Source: Streptomyces canus (GTDB lineage: Bacteria; Actinomycetota; Actinomycetes; Streptomycetales; Streptomycetaceae). Taken from it: DNA of 64,000 nt. Below are positions 31,481 through 40,017 of the stretch, in pieces. The stretch's first letter is position 1. Each line of letters starts with the position of its first letter. The stretch covers positions 9,238,001 to 9,302,000 of the forward strand of contig NZ_JAUSWW010000001.1 of the NCBI RefSeq assembly GCF_030815415.1. Reading direction: 5' to 3'. The notes under the pieces were generated by a model that was not told the DNA's origin, did not search any database, and was given only the letters and a program-made list of their open reading frames with translations. A program made the translations under genes and the position numbers.

Positions 31481-33834
31481 GCGCCCTCGGCCGGGTCGTA
31501 CGGTCCGGGGTCGGCCGGCGCCGGGTGCAGACCGTGGTGATCGCCCTGGCCACGATGATGGCCGTGGCCTCGGCGGTGGTCGCCGGCTCGCTCATGGTCG
31601 CCACCAACGCCCCCTTCGACCGCGCCTTCTCCCGGCAGAACGGGGCCCACCTCACCGCGGAGTTCGACCCGGCCAAGGTGAGCACGGCCCAGCTGACGGC
31701 CACGGGCACGCTGGACGGCGTCACCGGGACCGCGGGTCCCTACCCTTCCACGACGATCCACGGGGTGGACGACCAGGGACGGCAGACACCGGCGATGACA
31801 CTGGTCGGCCGGTCCGACCCGGACAGCGACGTGGAGCGGCTGGACCTCAAGACGGGCCGGTGGCCGACGAAGACCGGTGAGATCGCGCTCTCGGAGTCGT
31901 TCGAGGGCCCCGCCTTCACACTGGGCTCCACCCTCAAGGCCTCGGACGCCGACAACAGCCCGACGCTCACCATCGTCGGATTCGCCCTGTCCGTCGGCAA
32001 GACCGCCGACGCCTGGGCGACCCCCGCCCAGGTGCGGGCACTCGGGTCGAAGGACACCCCGGTCACGAGCCAGATGCTCTACCGCTTCGACTCCGCCGGC
32101 ACCACGAGCCAGATCGCCGCCGACCGGAAGAAGCTCGCGGCCGCCGTGCCGTCCGGTGCGCTCCTCGGCAGCCAGTCCTACCTGGACACCAAGCGGGCCG
32201 CCGACCAGAACGCCGCCCCGACGATCCCGTTCCTCATCGCCTTCGGCGTGCTCGGCATCGTCATGTCGGTGATCATCGTCGGCAGCGTCATCAGCGGCGC
32301 GGTCGGGACCAGCCTGCGCAGGATCGGCATCCTCAAGGCCATCGGCTTCACCCCGCGCGAAGTCGTCCGCGCCTACATCGCCCAGGCACTCCTCCCCGCA
32401 GGCGCCGGTATCGCGCTGGGCGTCGTCCTGGGCAACCTCATGGCTCTACCGCTCCTGGAGGACACCGAGACGGTCTACGGCACGGTCTCGCTGACGGTCG
32501 CCTGGTGGGTGGACGTCCTGGTGGCGGCCGTCGCCCTGCTCGTGGTCGGGGTCGCGGCGCTGGTCCCCGCGCTGCGGGCCGGACGGCTGCGGACCGTGGA
32601 GGCCATCGCCGTCGGCCGGGCCCCGCGGACGGGACGCGGCCAGTGGGCACACCGGGCGGCGGGCCGGCTGCCGCTGCCCCGCGCGGTGACCTACGGTCTG
32701 GCGAGCCCCTTCGCCCACCCGGTCCGTACCCTCGCGATGCTCCTCGCCGTGGCGTTCGGCACGGTCGCGGCGACCTTCGCGCTGGGGCTGACCTCGTCGC
32801 TGAACGAGGTGGCGGCGGCCGGGGACCCCGAGAGCCGCAACGACGTGAGCGTCTTCGCGGGCGGTCCCACCATCGGCAAGGGCCAACACGTCCCCGCACC
32901 GAACACCCCCACCCCCGCGCCGGCCGATCCGGCGAAGGTGAGCGCCGCCATCAAGGCACAGCCGGGCACCGCCCTGTACTACGGCGTGGCCCAGGAGGAG
33001 GCCACCGTGCCCGGAGTCTCCGGCACCGTCCGGGTCACCCTCTACGACGGTGACTCGAGCTCCGGCAGCTACGCGATGATCTCCGGCCACTGGATCACCG
33101 GCCCCGGCCAGGTCATCGTCTCCTCTCACTTCCTGGAGACCACCGGCACCGAGATCGGCGACACCGTGCGGGTGACCGCCGGCGAGGACACGGCCACCCT
33201 GCGGATCGTGGGCGAGGCCTTCGACACCTCCGACGACACGCTGGAGATCCACGCGGACATCGCCGACTTCTCGGCCGTCGAGCCCACCGAGTTCCGGGTC
33301 GATGTGAAGGAGGGCGTCTCCCCGACCGAGTACGCCGAGGCACTCACCGCGGCAGTGGAGCCGCTGGGCGCCGACGCCTTCGCCAACTCCCTCTCCGAGC
33401 AGGACAACCTCCTCATCGTCCTGAACGCGATGGCCGCGCTCCTCACCCTCATGCTCATCTCCGTGGCCGGACTCGGGGTCCTCAACTCCGTGGTCCTCGA
33501 CACCCGGGAGCGCGTCCATGACCTGGGGGTGTGCAAGGCGCTCGGTATGACGCCGCGGCAGACCGTGAGCCTTGTGCTCGCCTCGGTGGCCGGGATCGGC
33601 ATCTTCGGCGGACTCGTCGGGGTGCCGGCCGGATTCGCCCTGCACGGCTTCGTGCTGCCGGAGATGGCGGAGGCCGCGGGCACCGGGCTGCCGCCGTCGG
33701 TCCTGGAGGTGTACGACGCTCTCGAACTGGTCCTGCTGGGTCTGGCCGGGGTCGGCATCGCCGTGCTGGGCGCGCTGCTTCCGGCGGGCTGGGCGGCCAA
33801 GGCCCGCACGGCGACAGCGTTGCGCACGGAGTAG
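31477..33834 (+). CDS. ABC transporter permease (FtsX/MacB-like)
   Basis: 785 residues with two FtsX-type halves: an N-terminal helix, a large extracytoplasmic domain (about 45-240), three helices (IPFLIAFGVLGIVMSVIIVGSVI onward), a linker, then a repeat of helix, extracytoplasmic domain (about 445-640) and three C-terminal helices. MacB-type pairs work as mechanotransmitters or exporters of peptides, lipoproteins or antibiotics. No lipoprotein partner is in the operon. The divergent two-component system suggests induction by an envelope signal such as a cell-wall antibiotic. Confidence 0.9.
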   Translation: MSALGRVVRSGVGRRRVQTVVIALATMMAVASAVVAGSLMVATNAPFDRAFSRQNGAHLTAEFDPAKVSTAQLTATGTLDGVTGTAGPYPSTTIHGVDDQGRQTPAMTLVGRSDPDSDVERLDLKTGRWPTKTGEIALSESFEGPAFTLGSTLKASDADNSPTLTIVGFALSVGKTADAWATPAQVRALGSKDTPVTSQMLYRFDSAGTTSQIAADRKKLAAAVPSGALLGSQSYLDTKRAADQNAAPTIPFLIAFGVLGIVMSVIIVGSVISGAVGTSLRRIGILKAIGFTPREVVRAYIAQALLPAGAGIALGVVLGNLMALPLLEDTETVYGTVSLTVAWWVDVLVAAVALLVVGVAALVPALRAGRLRTVEAIAVGRAPRTGRGQWAHRAAGRLPLPRAVTYGLASPFAHPVRTLAMLLAVAFGTVAATFALGLTSSLNEVAAAGDPESRNDVSVFAGGPTIGKGQHVPAPNTPTPAPADPAKVSAAIKAQPGTALYYGVAQEEATVPGVSGTVRVTLYDGDSSSGSYAMISGHWITGPGQVIVSSHFLETTGTEIGDTVRVTAGEDTATLRIVGEAFDTSDDTLEIHADIADFSAVEPTEFRVDVKEGVSPTEYAEALTAAVEPLGADAFANSLSEQDNLLIVLNAMAALLTLMLISVAGLGVLNSVVLDTRERVHDLGVCKALGMTPRQTVSLVLASVAGIGIFGGLVGVPAGFALHGFVLPEMAEAAGTGLPPSVLEVYDALELVLLGLAGVGIAVLGALLPAGWAAKARTATALRTE

Positions 33835-33931
33835 CCGATCACGTCATCAGCACATTTTCATTACGAGAATTCCACATAAGTGCCCCCGTGGGTGATCATT
33901 GAGCACTCAACAGCACATCCCTGGGGGGACC

Positions 33932-34630
33932 ATGAGCCACGAAAACACGCCGCCGCCCATGCCGGGCTACACTCCGCCGCCCGCGCCCGGCTATCTGCCG
34001 CCGCCGCAGCCGCCTCAGCGCCCGACCAGGACCACCACGGTCCTGGTCGCCGCCGCGGCCGCGGTGGTGGCCGCGGTCCTCGCCGCCGTCGTCACCGCCA
34101 GAGTCGGCGGCGACGGCGAGGCCGAGGCGGCACCGACCGTCACCGTCACCCAGACGGTCCCGGCCGACGCCGGTGACACGGTGTCGGACAGCGGGTCCGA
34201 CGAGGCCACCGAGGAACCGACCGCGGAGGAAGCGGGCGGGGACTCCTACGGGTTCGGCGACACGATCGTCTACGACAACGACGTGGAGGTCAGCCTCTCC
34301 AAGTTCTCCCGCGCGGTCTCCAGCGACTACGCGGCGCCCGAGAACACCCCGTACGCCAAGTTCACGATCAAGATCGTCAACCAGTCCGACAAGAAGGTCG
34401 ACGCGAGCATGATGACGGTCAACTGCGCCTACGGCGACGAAGGCAAGGAGGGCGAGGCCATCTACGACGACGGACTCGACGGACTGCCCGACACCAGCAT
34501 CCTCGCCGGCCGGTCTCTCTCCGTGCCCTGGGGATGCGAACTTCCCAAGGGCGAGAGCTTCCTCCAGATCGAGGTGGCACCCGACTACGAGTCGGAGACC
34601 TCCATCTTCACCGGCGAGGTGAAGAAGTAG
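33932..34630 (+). CDS. Single-pass membrane protein with extracytoplasmic Ig-like (DUF4352-type) domain
   Basis: 232 residues. Cytoplasmic N-terminus rich in Pro and Tyr (repeats of PGYxPPP), one transmembrane helix (TVLVAAAAAVVAAVLAAVVTA), a Thr/Glu/Asp-rich stalk, then a beta domain beginning FGDTIVYDNDVEVSLSKFSRA with YAKFTIKIVNQSDKKVDASMMTVNC, the pattern of DUF4352. Two cysteines (TVNCAYG, WGCELP) can pair. ATG 33932 follows GGGGGGA. Function unknown. Confidence 0.7.
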   Translation: MSHENTPPPMPGYTPPPAPGYLPPPQPPQRPTRTTTVLVAAAAAVVAAVLAAVVTARVGGDGEAEAAPTVTVTQTVPADAGDTVSDSGSDEATEEPTAEEAGGDSYGFGDTIVYDNDVEVSLSKFSRAVSSDYAAPENTPYAKFTIKIVNQSDKKVDASMMTVNCAYGDEGKEGEAIYDDGLDGLPDTSILAGRSLSVPWGCELPKGESFLQIEVAPDYESETSIFTGEVKK

Positions 34631-35171
34631 CCGCCGCGTTTGCGTGCGACGCGGGGCCGACGGCAGGGTTCGGGGTGTGGCTACTTCGCTGATCGTGCAT
34701 CACACCGTTCCTGTGGACTGAGCGGGAGTGAGCCCGTTCAGCCGCGCGCCCCGAACGGTCTTGGGCGAGCTGGTCCCCGGCGTACTCGACCCCGGGTGGC
34801 GACACGCATCCTGTGCGTGGTCCGGGCCCGGGAGGCCAGTTCCCTGCGCGACCTGGCCAGTTGGGCGCGGCCAGAGGCGGCGGGGAGGCCCAGACCCATC
34901 CTCTGGTGGAGCAGGGGCCCGCACGCTGACGCCGTACCCGGTGTCCCAGGTCGCACGATCACGTTAGCCCGATCAGCCCAGCACTCCGCAAGCCCGCCAG
35001 CAGACGATCACCCGATCGAGCTAACTCGACCTCATCGAGTCGATCACCACGGGCCTCGGCTGGCGCCGCGCGACGGACGCGGTGACGGTCACCGGAGAGC
35101 CCGGCAAGTCCGACACCGAGGCCTGCTGGGAACTGGGCGCGACCCTGGCCGCCGGGCTCATGGTCTGACCC
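34631..35171. other. Decayed intergenic region with a gene-tail remnant
   Basis: 540 bp without an intact gene. From about 35030 to 35168 (+ strand) an open frame ending in TGA reads LIESITTGLGWRRATDAVTV ... CWELGATLAAGLMV, with codon use like real coding DNA; it looks like the last about 45 residues of a lost protein I cannot name. At 34964-34974 and 35014-35024 lie TTAGCCCGATC and GATCGAGCTAA, an 11-bp inverted repeat with one mismatch. The part before 34960 shows scrambled coding-like sequence only. Confidence 0.45.
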
Positions 35172-35640
35172 TCAGCCCTTGACCGCCTCCGCGATCCGCA
35201 GGGCGGCCTCGGCGGGCGTGATGTGCGTGGTGTCGACGACCTCGGCCTCGTCGTGCAGCCAGGTGCGGGCCGCCTCGGCGTAGGGCTCCAGGTAGCGGAG
35301 CCGGAACGGGGAATCGGGGCCGAGAACGGTGTCGCCCGCGATGCGGCCGCGGAGCGTGTCCTGGTCGGCATGGAGGACGAAGTGCCGTACCGGGATGGCA
35401 TGTCGGTCGAGACCCGCGCTGATCTCCCGCCAGTACCGCTCGACCAGGACGGCCATGGGAATCATCAGTGCGCCGCCGGTGTAGTCGAGGATGTGGCGGG
35501 CGGTCTCGACGACGAGCGGCCGCCACGGCGGTCAGTGCTGGAAGTTGTCCGTCGCCGGCAGCCCCGGCTTGATGTCCATGAGTGTCTCACCGACCTTCTC
35601 GGCGTCGAACACCCGTGAATCAGGGATCAGTTGCCCCACG
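35172..35640 (-). pseudogene. Broken P-loop kinase/AAA-type ATPase gene
   Basis: Minus-strand reading gives DSRVFDAEKVGETLMDIKPG ... ATDNFQH, then TGA at 35532-35534, then PPWRPLVVETARHILDYTGG and a full C-terminus (LVERYWREI, VRHFVLHADQDTLRGRI, AAEALRIAEAVKG-like end). In family members the stop position is Trp (QHWPPWRP), so TGG became TGA. The 5' end with the P-loop (usually xxGTFGAGKTT) is missing; the coding pattern begins abruptly near 35640. It carries two lesions, so it is a pseudogene. Confidence 0.75.
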
Positions 35641-35706
35641 CTAGCGCCGCACGGGACGAGGGCGGGGCCGGTCGCCCACGGAGCCCGCAATGGCATGCTG
35701 GACCGC

Positions 35707-36348
35707 ATGGGTGATCACGCACACCACGACTCGGTACGCCGCAGTTACGACACCGTGGCGGAGGAGTACGCGACCCGCCTCCACGCGGAACTCGACCACA
35801 AGCCCCTGGACAAGGCGTTGCTCGCCGCCCTCCTGGAACAGACGGAACCGGGCACCACGATCGGTGACCTGGGCTGCGGTCCCGGACATGTGGCGGCCTG
35901 GCTCGCAGAGAAGGGCGCGCACACGGTCGGGATCGACCTGTCCCCGGGCATGCTCGCGGCGGGCGCGCGCCGCTTCCCGCAGGTGGAGTTCCGCGAGGGC
36001 GATCTACTGGAACTGCCCGCGAAGGACGCCGAGTTCGGTGCGGTGGTCGCCTTTTACACGATCCTCCACCTCGACCCCGGCGAACTGCACCGGGCCTTCG
36101 GGGAGATGGCGCGGGTCCTGCGTCCCTCGGGCCTGCTGCTCCTCTCCTTCCACATCGGCGAAGAGGTCCGGCACGTGGACGAATGGTGGGGTCACGATGT
36201 GGACGTCGACTTCCGCTTCCTCGACCCGACCCGGGTCGCCGAGCAGCTGGAGACGGCCGGCTTCGCCGTGGAGATGAGCCTGCAACGCACGCACTACGCC
36301 CACGAGGTGGAGACCCGCCGCGCCTACGTCCTGGCCCGACGCTCCTGA
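35707..36348 (+). CDS. Class I SAM-dependent methyltransferase
   Basis: 213 residues. SAM-binding motif I IGDLGCGPGHVAAWLA, acidic loop VGIDLSPGML, motif II-like EFGAVVAFYTILHL and VLRPSGLLLLSFH. Substrate unknown. ATG 35707 is preferred over ATG 35695 because CATGCT ends 7 nt before it, matching the leaderless layout. The 3' end overlaps the convergent methyltransferase gene by 25 bp. Confidence 0.85.
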   Translation: MGDHAHHDSVRRSYDTVAEEYATRLHAELDHKPLDKALLAALLEQTEPGTTIGDLGCGPGHVAAWLAEKGAHTVGIDLSPGMLAAGARRFPQVEFREGDLLELPAKDAEFGAVVAFYTILHLDPGELHRAFGEMARVLRPSGLLLLSFHIGEEVRHVDEWWGHDVDVDFRFLDPTRVAEQLETAGFAVEMSLQRTHYAHEVETRRAYVLARRS

Positions 36349-37118
36349 CACGTCACGACGGGCTGGTAGTACCCAGTGGACTCCGGCGCGTGCCAGACGA
36401 TGCCGGCGAAGCCCGCCTCGGCCAGGAGATGCGTCAACTGCGGGCGGGACAGCGCCCAGTAGGTGGTCCGGCGTCGTCGGACCGTCCAGTCGGCCCCGGC
36501 CGGGATGAGCTGGAAGTGTTCCAGGTCGTAGCGCTCGCCGTCCTCGTGCCAGTGCCACAGCTGAAACGTGATCACCCGGCCGTCGGGGGTCCGGCTGACC
36601 TGGGGTGGTGTCGAGAGGGGTCTGGTCCGGCGGATCTCGTCGTAGTCCCGGAGGGTGAGCAGCAGCATTCCGCCGTCGCGCAGCACCCTCCGCATGCCGC
36701 CGAGTGCCGCGGTGACCTCCGGCGCGGAGAGCAGATGCGGGAGCGAGTTGTCGGCGCAGACGACGACGTCGAAGACGGAGGACGCGAACGGCAGCCGGCG
36801 CATGTCCCCGGCGGCCGTCGCGAGCCCGACGCCCCGCGCGGCCGCCTCGGTCCCGGCGCGCGCGGCGGCACGCGGACTCAGATCGCTGCCGACGACCCGG
36901 TGTCCGGCTCGGGCCAGCCCGATCGCCTGGGTGCCGATCCCGCAGGAACAGTCCAGGACGCGCCGCGGCCCCGCTCCCAGCCGGTGCTCGACGAGCGCGT
37001 CGAGCACCGCCGCCTGGCGCGCCATGCTCGCATCCCAGTCCGGGAACATCAGGTGGTAGTCGGCGGCCAGGTCGTCGTAGAAGGCCCTGGGCGAGGACCG
37101 GCTTTCCGCGCTGCTCAG
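36324..37118 (-). CDS. Class I SAM-dependent methyltransferase with a probable CTG start
   Basis: 264 residues if begun at CTG 37118. Motif I is VLDCSCGIGTQAIGLA, followed by VVGSDLSPRA and VFDVVVCADNSLPHL. The usual family opening AFYDDLAADYHLMFPDWDAS lies upstream of the first ATG (37049), so translation must begin earlier. The only suitable upstream codon is CTG 37118, which overlaps the upstream stop as CTGA, just like the ATGA/GTGA couplings elsewhere here. Co-translated with the tandem-GNAT gene. Confidence 0.8.
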   Translation of the reverse strand: MSSAESRSSPRAFYDDLAADYHLMFPDWDASMARQAAVLDALVEHRLGAGPRRVLDCSCGIGTQAIGLARAGHRVVGSDLSPRAAARAGTEAAARGVGLATAAGDMRRLPFASSVFDVVVCADNSLPHLLSAPEVTAALGGMRRVLRDGGMLLLTLRDYDEIRRTRPLSTPPQVSRTPDGRVITFQLWHWHEDGERYDLEHFQLIPAGADWTVRRRRTTYWALSRPQLTHLLAEAGFAGIVWHAPESTGYYQPVVTCQERRART

Positions 37119-38041
37119 CTCAGCACCGCTTCCCAGGTGTCGACGGCGAAGTGAAGTGTCATGCCGCTACGTCCGTACAGCTCGGGGGCGCCCGTGGCGT
37201 TGGCCGTGTCGACGCCCAGTCCCACGGTGTCCCGTCCCCGCCCGGCGAACGCGGCGAAGGCCTGCCGCAGCAGCAGTGCGCCCAGGCCCCGGCCACGGGC
37301 CTCGCGCAGCACTCCGATGCTGCGGATCCACCCCGTCGCCTCCCGGTCGTCCCGGGAGATCAGGAACCCGGCGTCCCCCGACTCCTCGGTGCTGACGATC
37401 CACACCAGCGACCAGTCGAGGAGTGCGGCGTCGACGTCGTGCAGCCACTGCTCGTACGTGCGCGGCTGGAAGTCGAAGTGCTCGGCGAAAGCGGCCTGGT
37501 AGAGCCGATGGACGCGCTCACGGTCGGCGTCCGTCGCGCACGGGCGTATCCGTACCCCGGCGGGCGGCTCGGGGGCGAGGTCGCGCGCCGGGTCCAGGGG
37601 GCGTCGCAGCACGTGATAGCGGCGTACGACCTGCCAGCCCCGCGCCTTGATCAGCGCTGTGTCGAGTGTGGGCTCCGTGTTGAGATGCAGATGGACCACG
37701 GCCTTCGCCGCGCAGTTGGCCCGGGCCTTGTCGAGGGCCCTGGTGTGCATCGGCTCCAGAAGCAGCTCGCCGGCCGCCTGGTGATCGGGAAGGACGTAGT
37801 GGTCGATGTCGACGCGCTCGTCCCCGGAGTCGTCCCACAGCAGCCCGTACGCCACCAGCAGGTCACCGTCGAAGGCCAGCCAGGAGTCGCGCTCCAGGTC
37901 GATGTCGGGCCGCTTCAGATCCGCCTCGACGGTGTGCAGGTCGGTCTCGCGCCGGCCGATCTCGATCTCGTCGACGGTGTTGAGCAGTTCGGTGATCGCG
38001 GGGGCGTCGGCGAGCAGGGCCGGGCGCAGGACGTAGGACAT
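37115..38041 (-). CDS. Tandem GNAT-domain acetyltransferase
   Basis: 308 residues with two GNAT halves, as in mycothiol synthase MshD. The N-terminal half (LRPALLADAPAITELLNTVD) has a weak acetyl-CoA site; the C-terminal half has a good one (IRSIGVLREARGRGLGALLL, then ANATGAPELYGRSGM). The substrate is unknown and it is not clearly MshD. ATG 38041 with CACTCT 7 nt upstream suggests leaderless translation. Its stop overlaps the start of the methyltransferase gene. Confidence 0.8.
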   Translation of the reverse strand: MSYVLRPALLADAPAITELLNTVDEIEIGRRETDLHTVEADLKRPDIDLERDSWLAFDGDLLVAYGLLWDDSGDERVDIDHYVLPDHQAAGELLLEPMHTRALDKARANCAAKAVVHLHLNTEPTLDTALIKARGWQVVRRYHVLRRPLDPARDLAPEPPAGVRIRPCATDADRERVHRLYQAAFAEHFDFQPRTYEQWLHDVDAALLDWSLVWIVSTEESGDAGFLISRDDREATGWIRSIGVLREARGRGLGALLLRQAFAAFAGRGRDTVGLGVDTANATGAPELYGRSGMTLHFAVDTWEAVLS

Positions 38042-38208
38042 GAGGGCCAGAGTGCTGGGGGCCGGGGGAGCGTGCAACGGAATTTCCCGCGGCGGGTGCC
38101 GGACGCGCTTCGTCGGGTTGCTCGTTCGTCCCCCTTCTCCGGTGTGTCGGGTACAAAACACCCGGTAACGTCACCGTCCTCAGGCCGGCTCGTGTTCGGG
38201 GGAACTGC

Positions 38209-39867
38209 ATGGACTACTACGACCTCGGCACTCACGGTCGTACCGTGACGACCTCGTCCCCCGAGGCTCAGCTGTGGTTCGACCGCGGCCTCGTGTGGAC
38301 GTACGCCTTCCACCACGAGGAAGCCGTCGCCTGCTTCGAGGCCGCGGTCCGGGCCGAACCCGACTGCGCCATGGCCTACTGGGGCATCGCGTACGCGCTC
38401 GGGCCCAACTACAACAAGCCGTGGGAGTTCTTCGACGGGGAAGACCTCGTACGGACCGTCGAGCGCACCCACGCCGCGGTGGAGCTGGCGCACGAGAAGG
38501 CGCAGGCCGGTGCCACGTCCGTCGAGCGGGCCCTGATCGGCGCGCTGCGCGCCCGCTACCCGCAGGCGAAGGCCGTCGAGGACTGCTCGGTGTGGAACGC
38601 GCCGTACGCCGACGCCATGCGCGCCGTCCACGAACTCGCCCCCGACGACCTGGACATCGCCACCCTGTACGCCGACGCCCTGATGAACCTGACCCCTTGG
38701 CAGCTGTGGAACATCGGAACCGGTGAACCGGCGGAAGGCTCCCGCACCTTGGAGGCCAAGGCGGTGTTCGACCGCGTGCTCGCGACGGACGCCGGCGCAC
38801 ACCATCCGGGTGTGCTGCACCTGTACATCCACCTGATGGAGATGTCCCCGACCCCCGAGGCCGCACTGCCCGTCGCCGACCGGCTGCGCGGGCTGGTCCC
38901 CGACGCCGGTCATCTCCAGCACATGCCCACGCACCTCGACGTCCTGTGCGGCGACTACCGGCGGGTCGTGTCGGACAACAGCGCCGCGATCGTCGCCGAC
39001 GAGAAGTTCCACGCCCGCGCCGGAGCCATGAACTTCTACACCCTGTACCGGTCGCACAACTACCACTTCAAGATCTACGGCGCGATGTTCCTCGGCCAGT
39101 CCCGGACCGCCCTGGACACCGCCGCCCAACTGGAGGCCTCCGTCCCGGAGGAACTGCTGCGGGTACAGAGCCCGCCCATGGCCGACTGGCTGGAGGGCTT
39201 CCTCGCCATGCGGGTGCATGTGCTGATCCGCTTCGGCCGCTGGGCCGACCTCCTCCGACTGCCCCTGCCCGCCGACCCGGAGCTGTACAGCGTGACGACC
39301 GCGATGCTGCACTACGCCCGTGGCGTCGCCCTGTCCGCCACCGGCCGGATCCCCGAGGCCGAGGCCGAGCGCGTCCTGTTCCACGAGGCGGTGGCCCGGG
39401 TTCAGGAGACGCGCATGCTGTTCAACAACACCTGCGCCGACATCCTCGCCATCGCCTCCGCGATGCTCGAAGGCGAACTCGACTACCGCAAGGGCGACTT
39501 CGACGCCGCGTTCGCCGCGCTGGAGCGCTCCATCGACCTCGACGACAACCTGCCCTACGACGAGCCATGGGGGTGGATGCAGCCCACCCGGCACGCCTAC
39601 GGCGCCCTGCTCCTGGAACAGGGGCGTGTCGCGGAGGCCGAGGCGGTCTACCGCGCCGACCTCGGGCTCGACGACACCCTGCCGCGCGCGGTGCAGCACC
39701 CGGGCAACGTGTGGGCCCTGCACGGGTTCCACGAGTGCCTCGTGCGGCTCGGCAAACACGGCGAGGCGCGGATCGTGGCACAGCAACTGAAGATCGCCGT
39801 CGCGCTGGCGGACGTACCGATCGAGGCGTCGTGCTTCTGCCGCCTCGACACCGGTTGCTGTTCCTGA
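38209..39867 (+). CDS. Tetratricopeptide-repeat protein
   Basis: 552 residues. TPR-like helix pairs recur, for example WFDRGLVWTYAFHHEEAVACFEAAVRAEP near residue 25 and YGALLLEQGRVAEAEAVYRADL near 470. Conserved aromatic/His stretches such as HLYIHLMEMSP and HMPTHLDVLCGDY recall a bacterial family of long TPR proteins. The tail is Cys-rich (CFCRLDTGCCS), which could bind metal. No signal peptide or catalytic domain. ATG follows GGGGGA. Role unknown; probably protein interaction. Confidence 0.75.
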   Translation: MDYYDLGTHGRTVTTSSPEAQLWFDRGLVWTYAFHHEEAVACFEAAVRAEPDCAMAYWGIAYALGPNYNKPWEFFDGEDLVRTVERTHAAVELAHEKAQAGATSVERALIGALRARYPQAKAVEDCSVWNAPYADAMRAVHELAPDDLDIATLYADALMNLTPWQLWNIGTGEPAEGSRTLEAKAVFDRVLATDAGAHHPGVLHLYIHLMEMSPTPEAALPVADRLRGLVPDAGHLQHMPTHLDVLCGDYRRVVSDNSAAIVADEKFHARAGAMNFYTLYRSHNYHFKIYGAMFLGQSRTALDTAAQLEASVPEELLRVQSPPMADWLEGFLAMRVHVLIRFGRWADLLRLPLPADPELYSVTTAMLHYARGVALSATGRIPEAEAERVLFHEAVARVQETRMLFNNTCADILAIASAMLEGELDYRKGDFDAAFAALERSIDLDDNLPYDEPWGWMQPTRHAYGALLLEQGRVAEAEAVYRADLGLDDTLPRAVQHPGNVWALHGFHECLVRLGKHGEARIVAQQLKIAVALADVPIEASCFCRLDTGCCS

Positions 39868-39924
39868 TCACGCCCGGAAGTCGCTGACAGGTGGAGCCTC
39901 TTACAGCCGAGTATGCGCTTTCTA

Positions 39925-39967
39925 TTGACGTGTACTTGGCATGATGGCTACATGGGAGCGCTCCCAT
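39925..39967 (+). promoter_or_regulatory. Promoter and CebR-type operator of the mannanase gene
   Basis: ATGGGAGCGCTCCCAT (39952-39967) is a perfect 16-bp palindrome containing TGGGAGCGCTCCCA, the exact consensus of the cellobiose repressor CebR in streptomycetes. TTGACG at 39925-39930 is a good -35; a -10 near CTACAT (39948-39953) would abut the operator, so binding would block transcription. Cellobiose or cello-oligosaccharides would relieve it. Confidence 0.85.
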
Positions 39968-40017
39968 ACCCCTCTTCCCGAGCCTGAGTTTCTTGGCGCT
40001 CACTCCCTGGAGTCGCA

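Noticed and set aside
30592..33834. A 1080-codon frame containing the permease
   Set aside because: The first 295 codons overlap the ABC ATPase in another frame and look random; ATG 31477 coupled to the ATPase stop is the true start.
34640..35182. Possible transposase remnant
   Set aside because: Some stretches looked vaguely like IS4-type sequence, but no DDE motif or matching terminal repeats could be found.
35532..35534. Possible selenocysteine codon (in-frame TGA) in the kinase remnant
   Set aside because: Related proteins have Trp at this place, the P-loop end of the gene is missing, and no SECIS-like fold was evident; a nonsense change is simpler.
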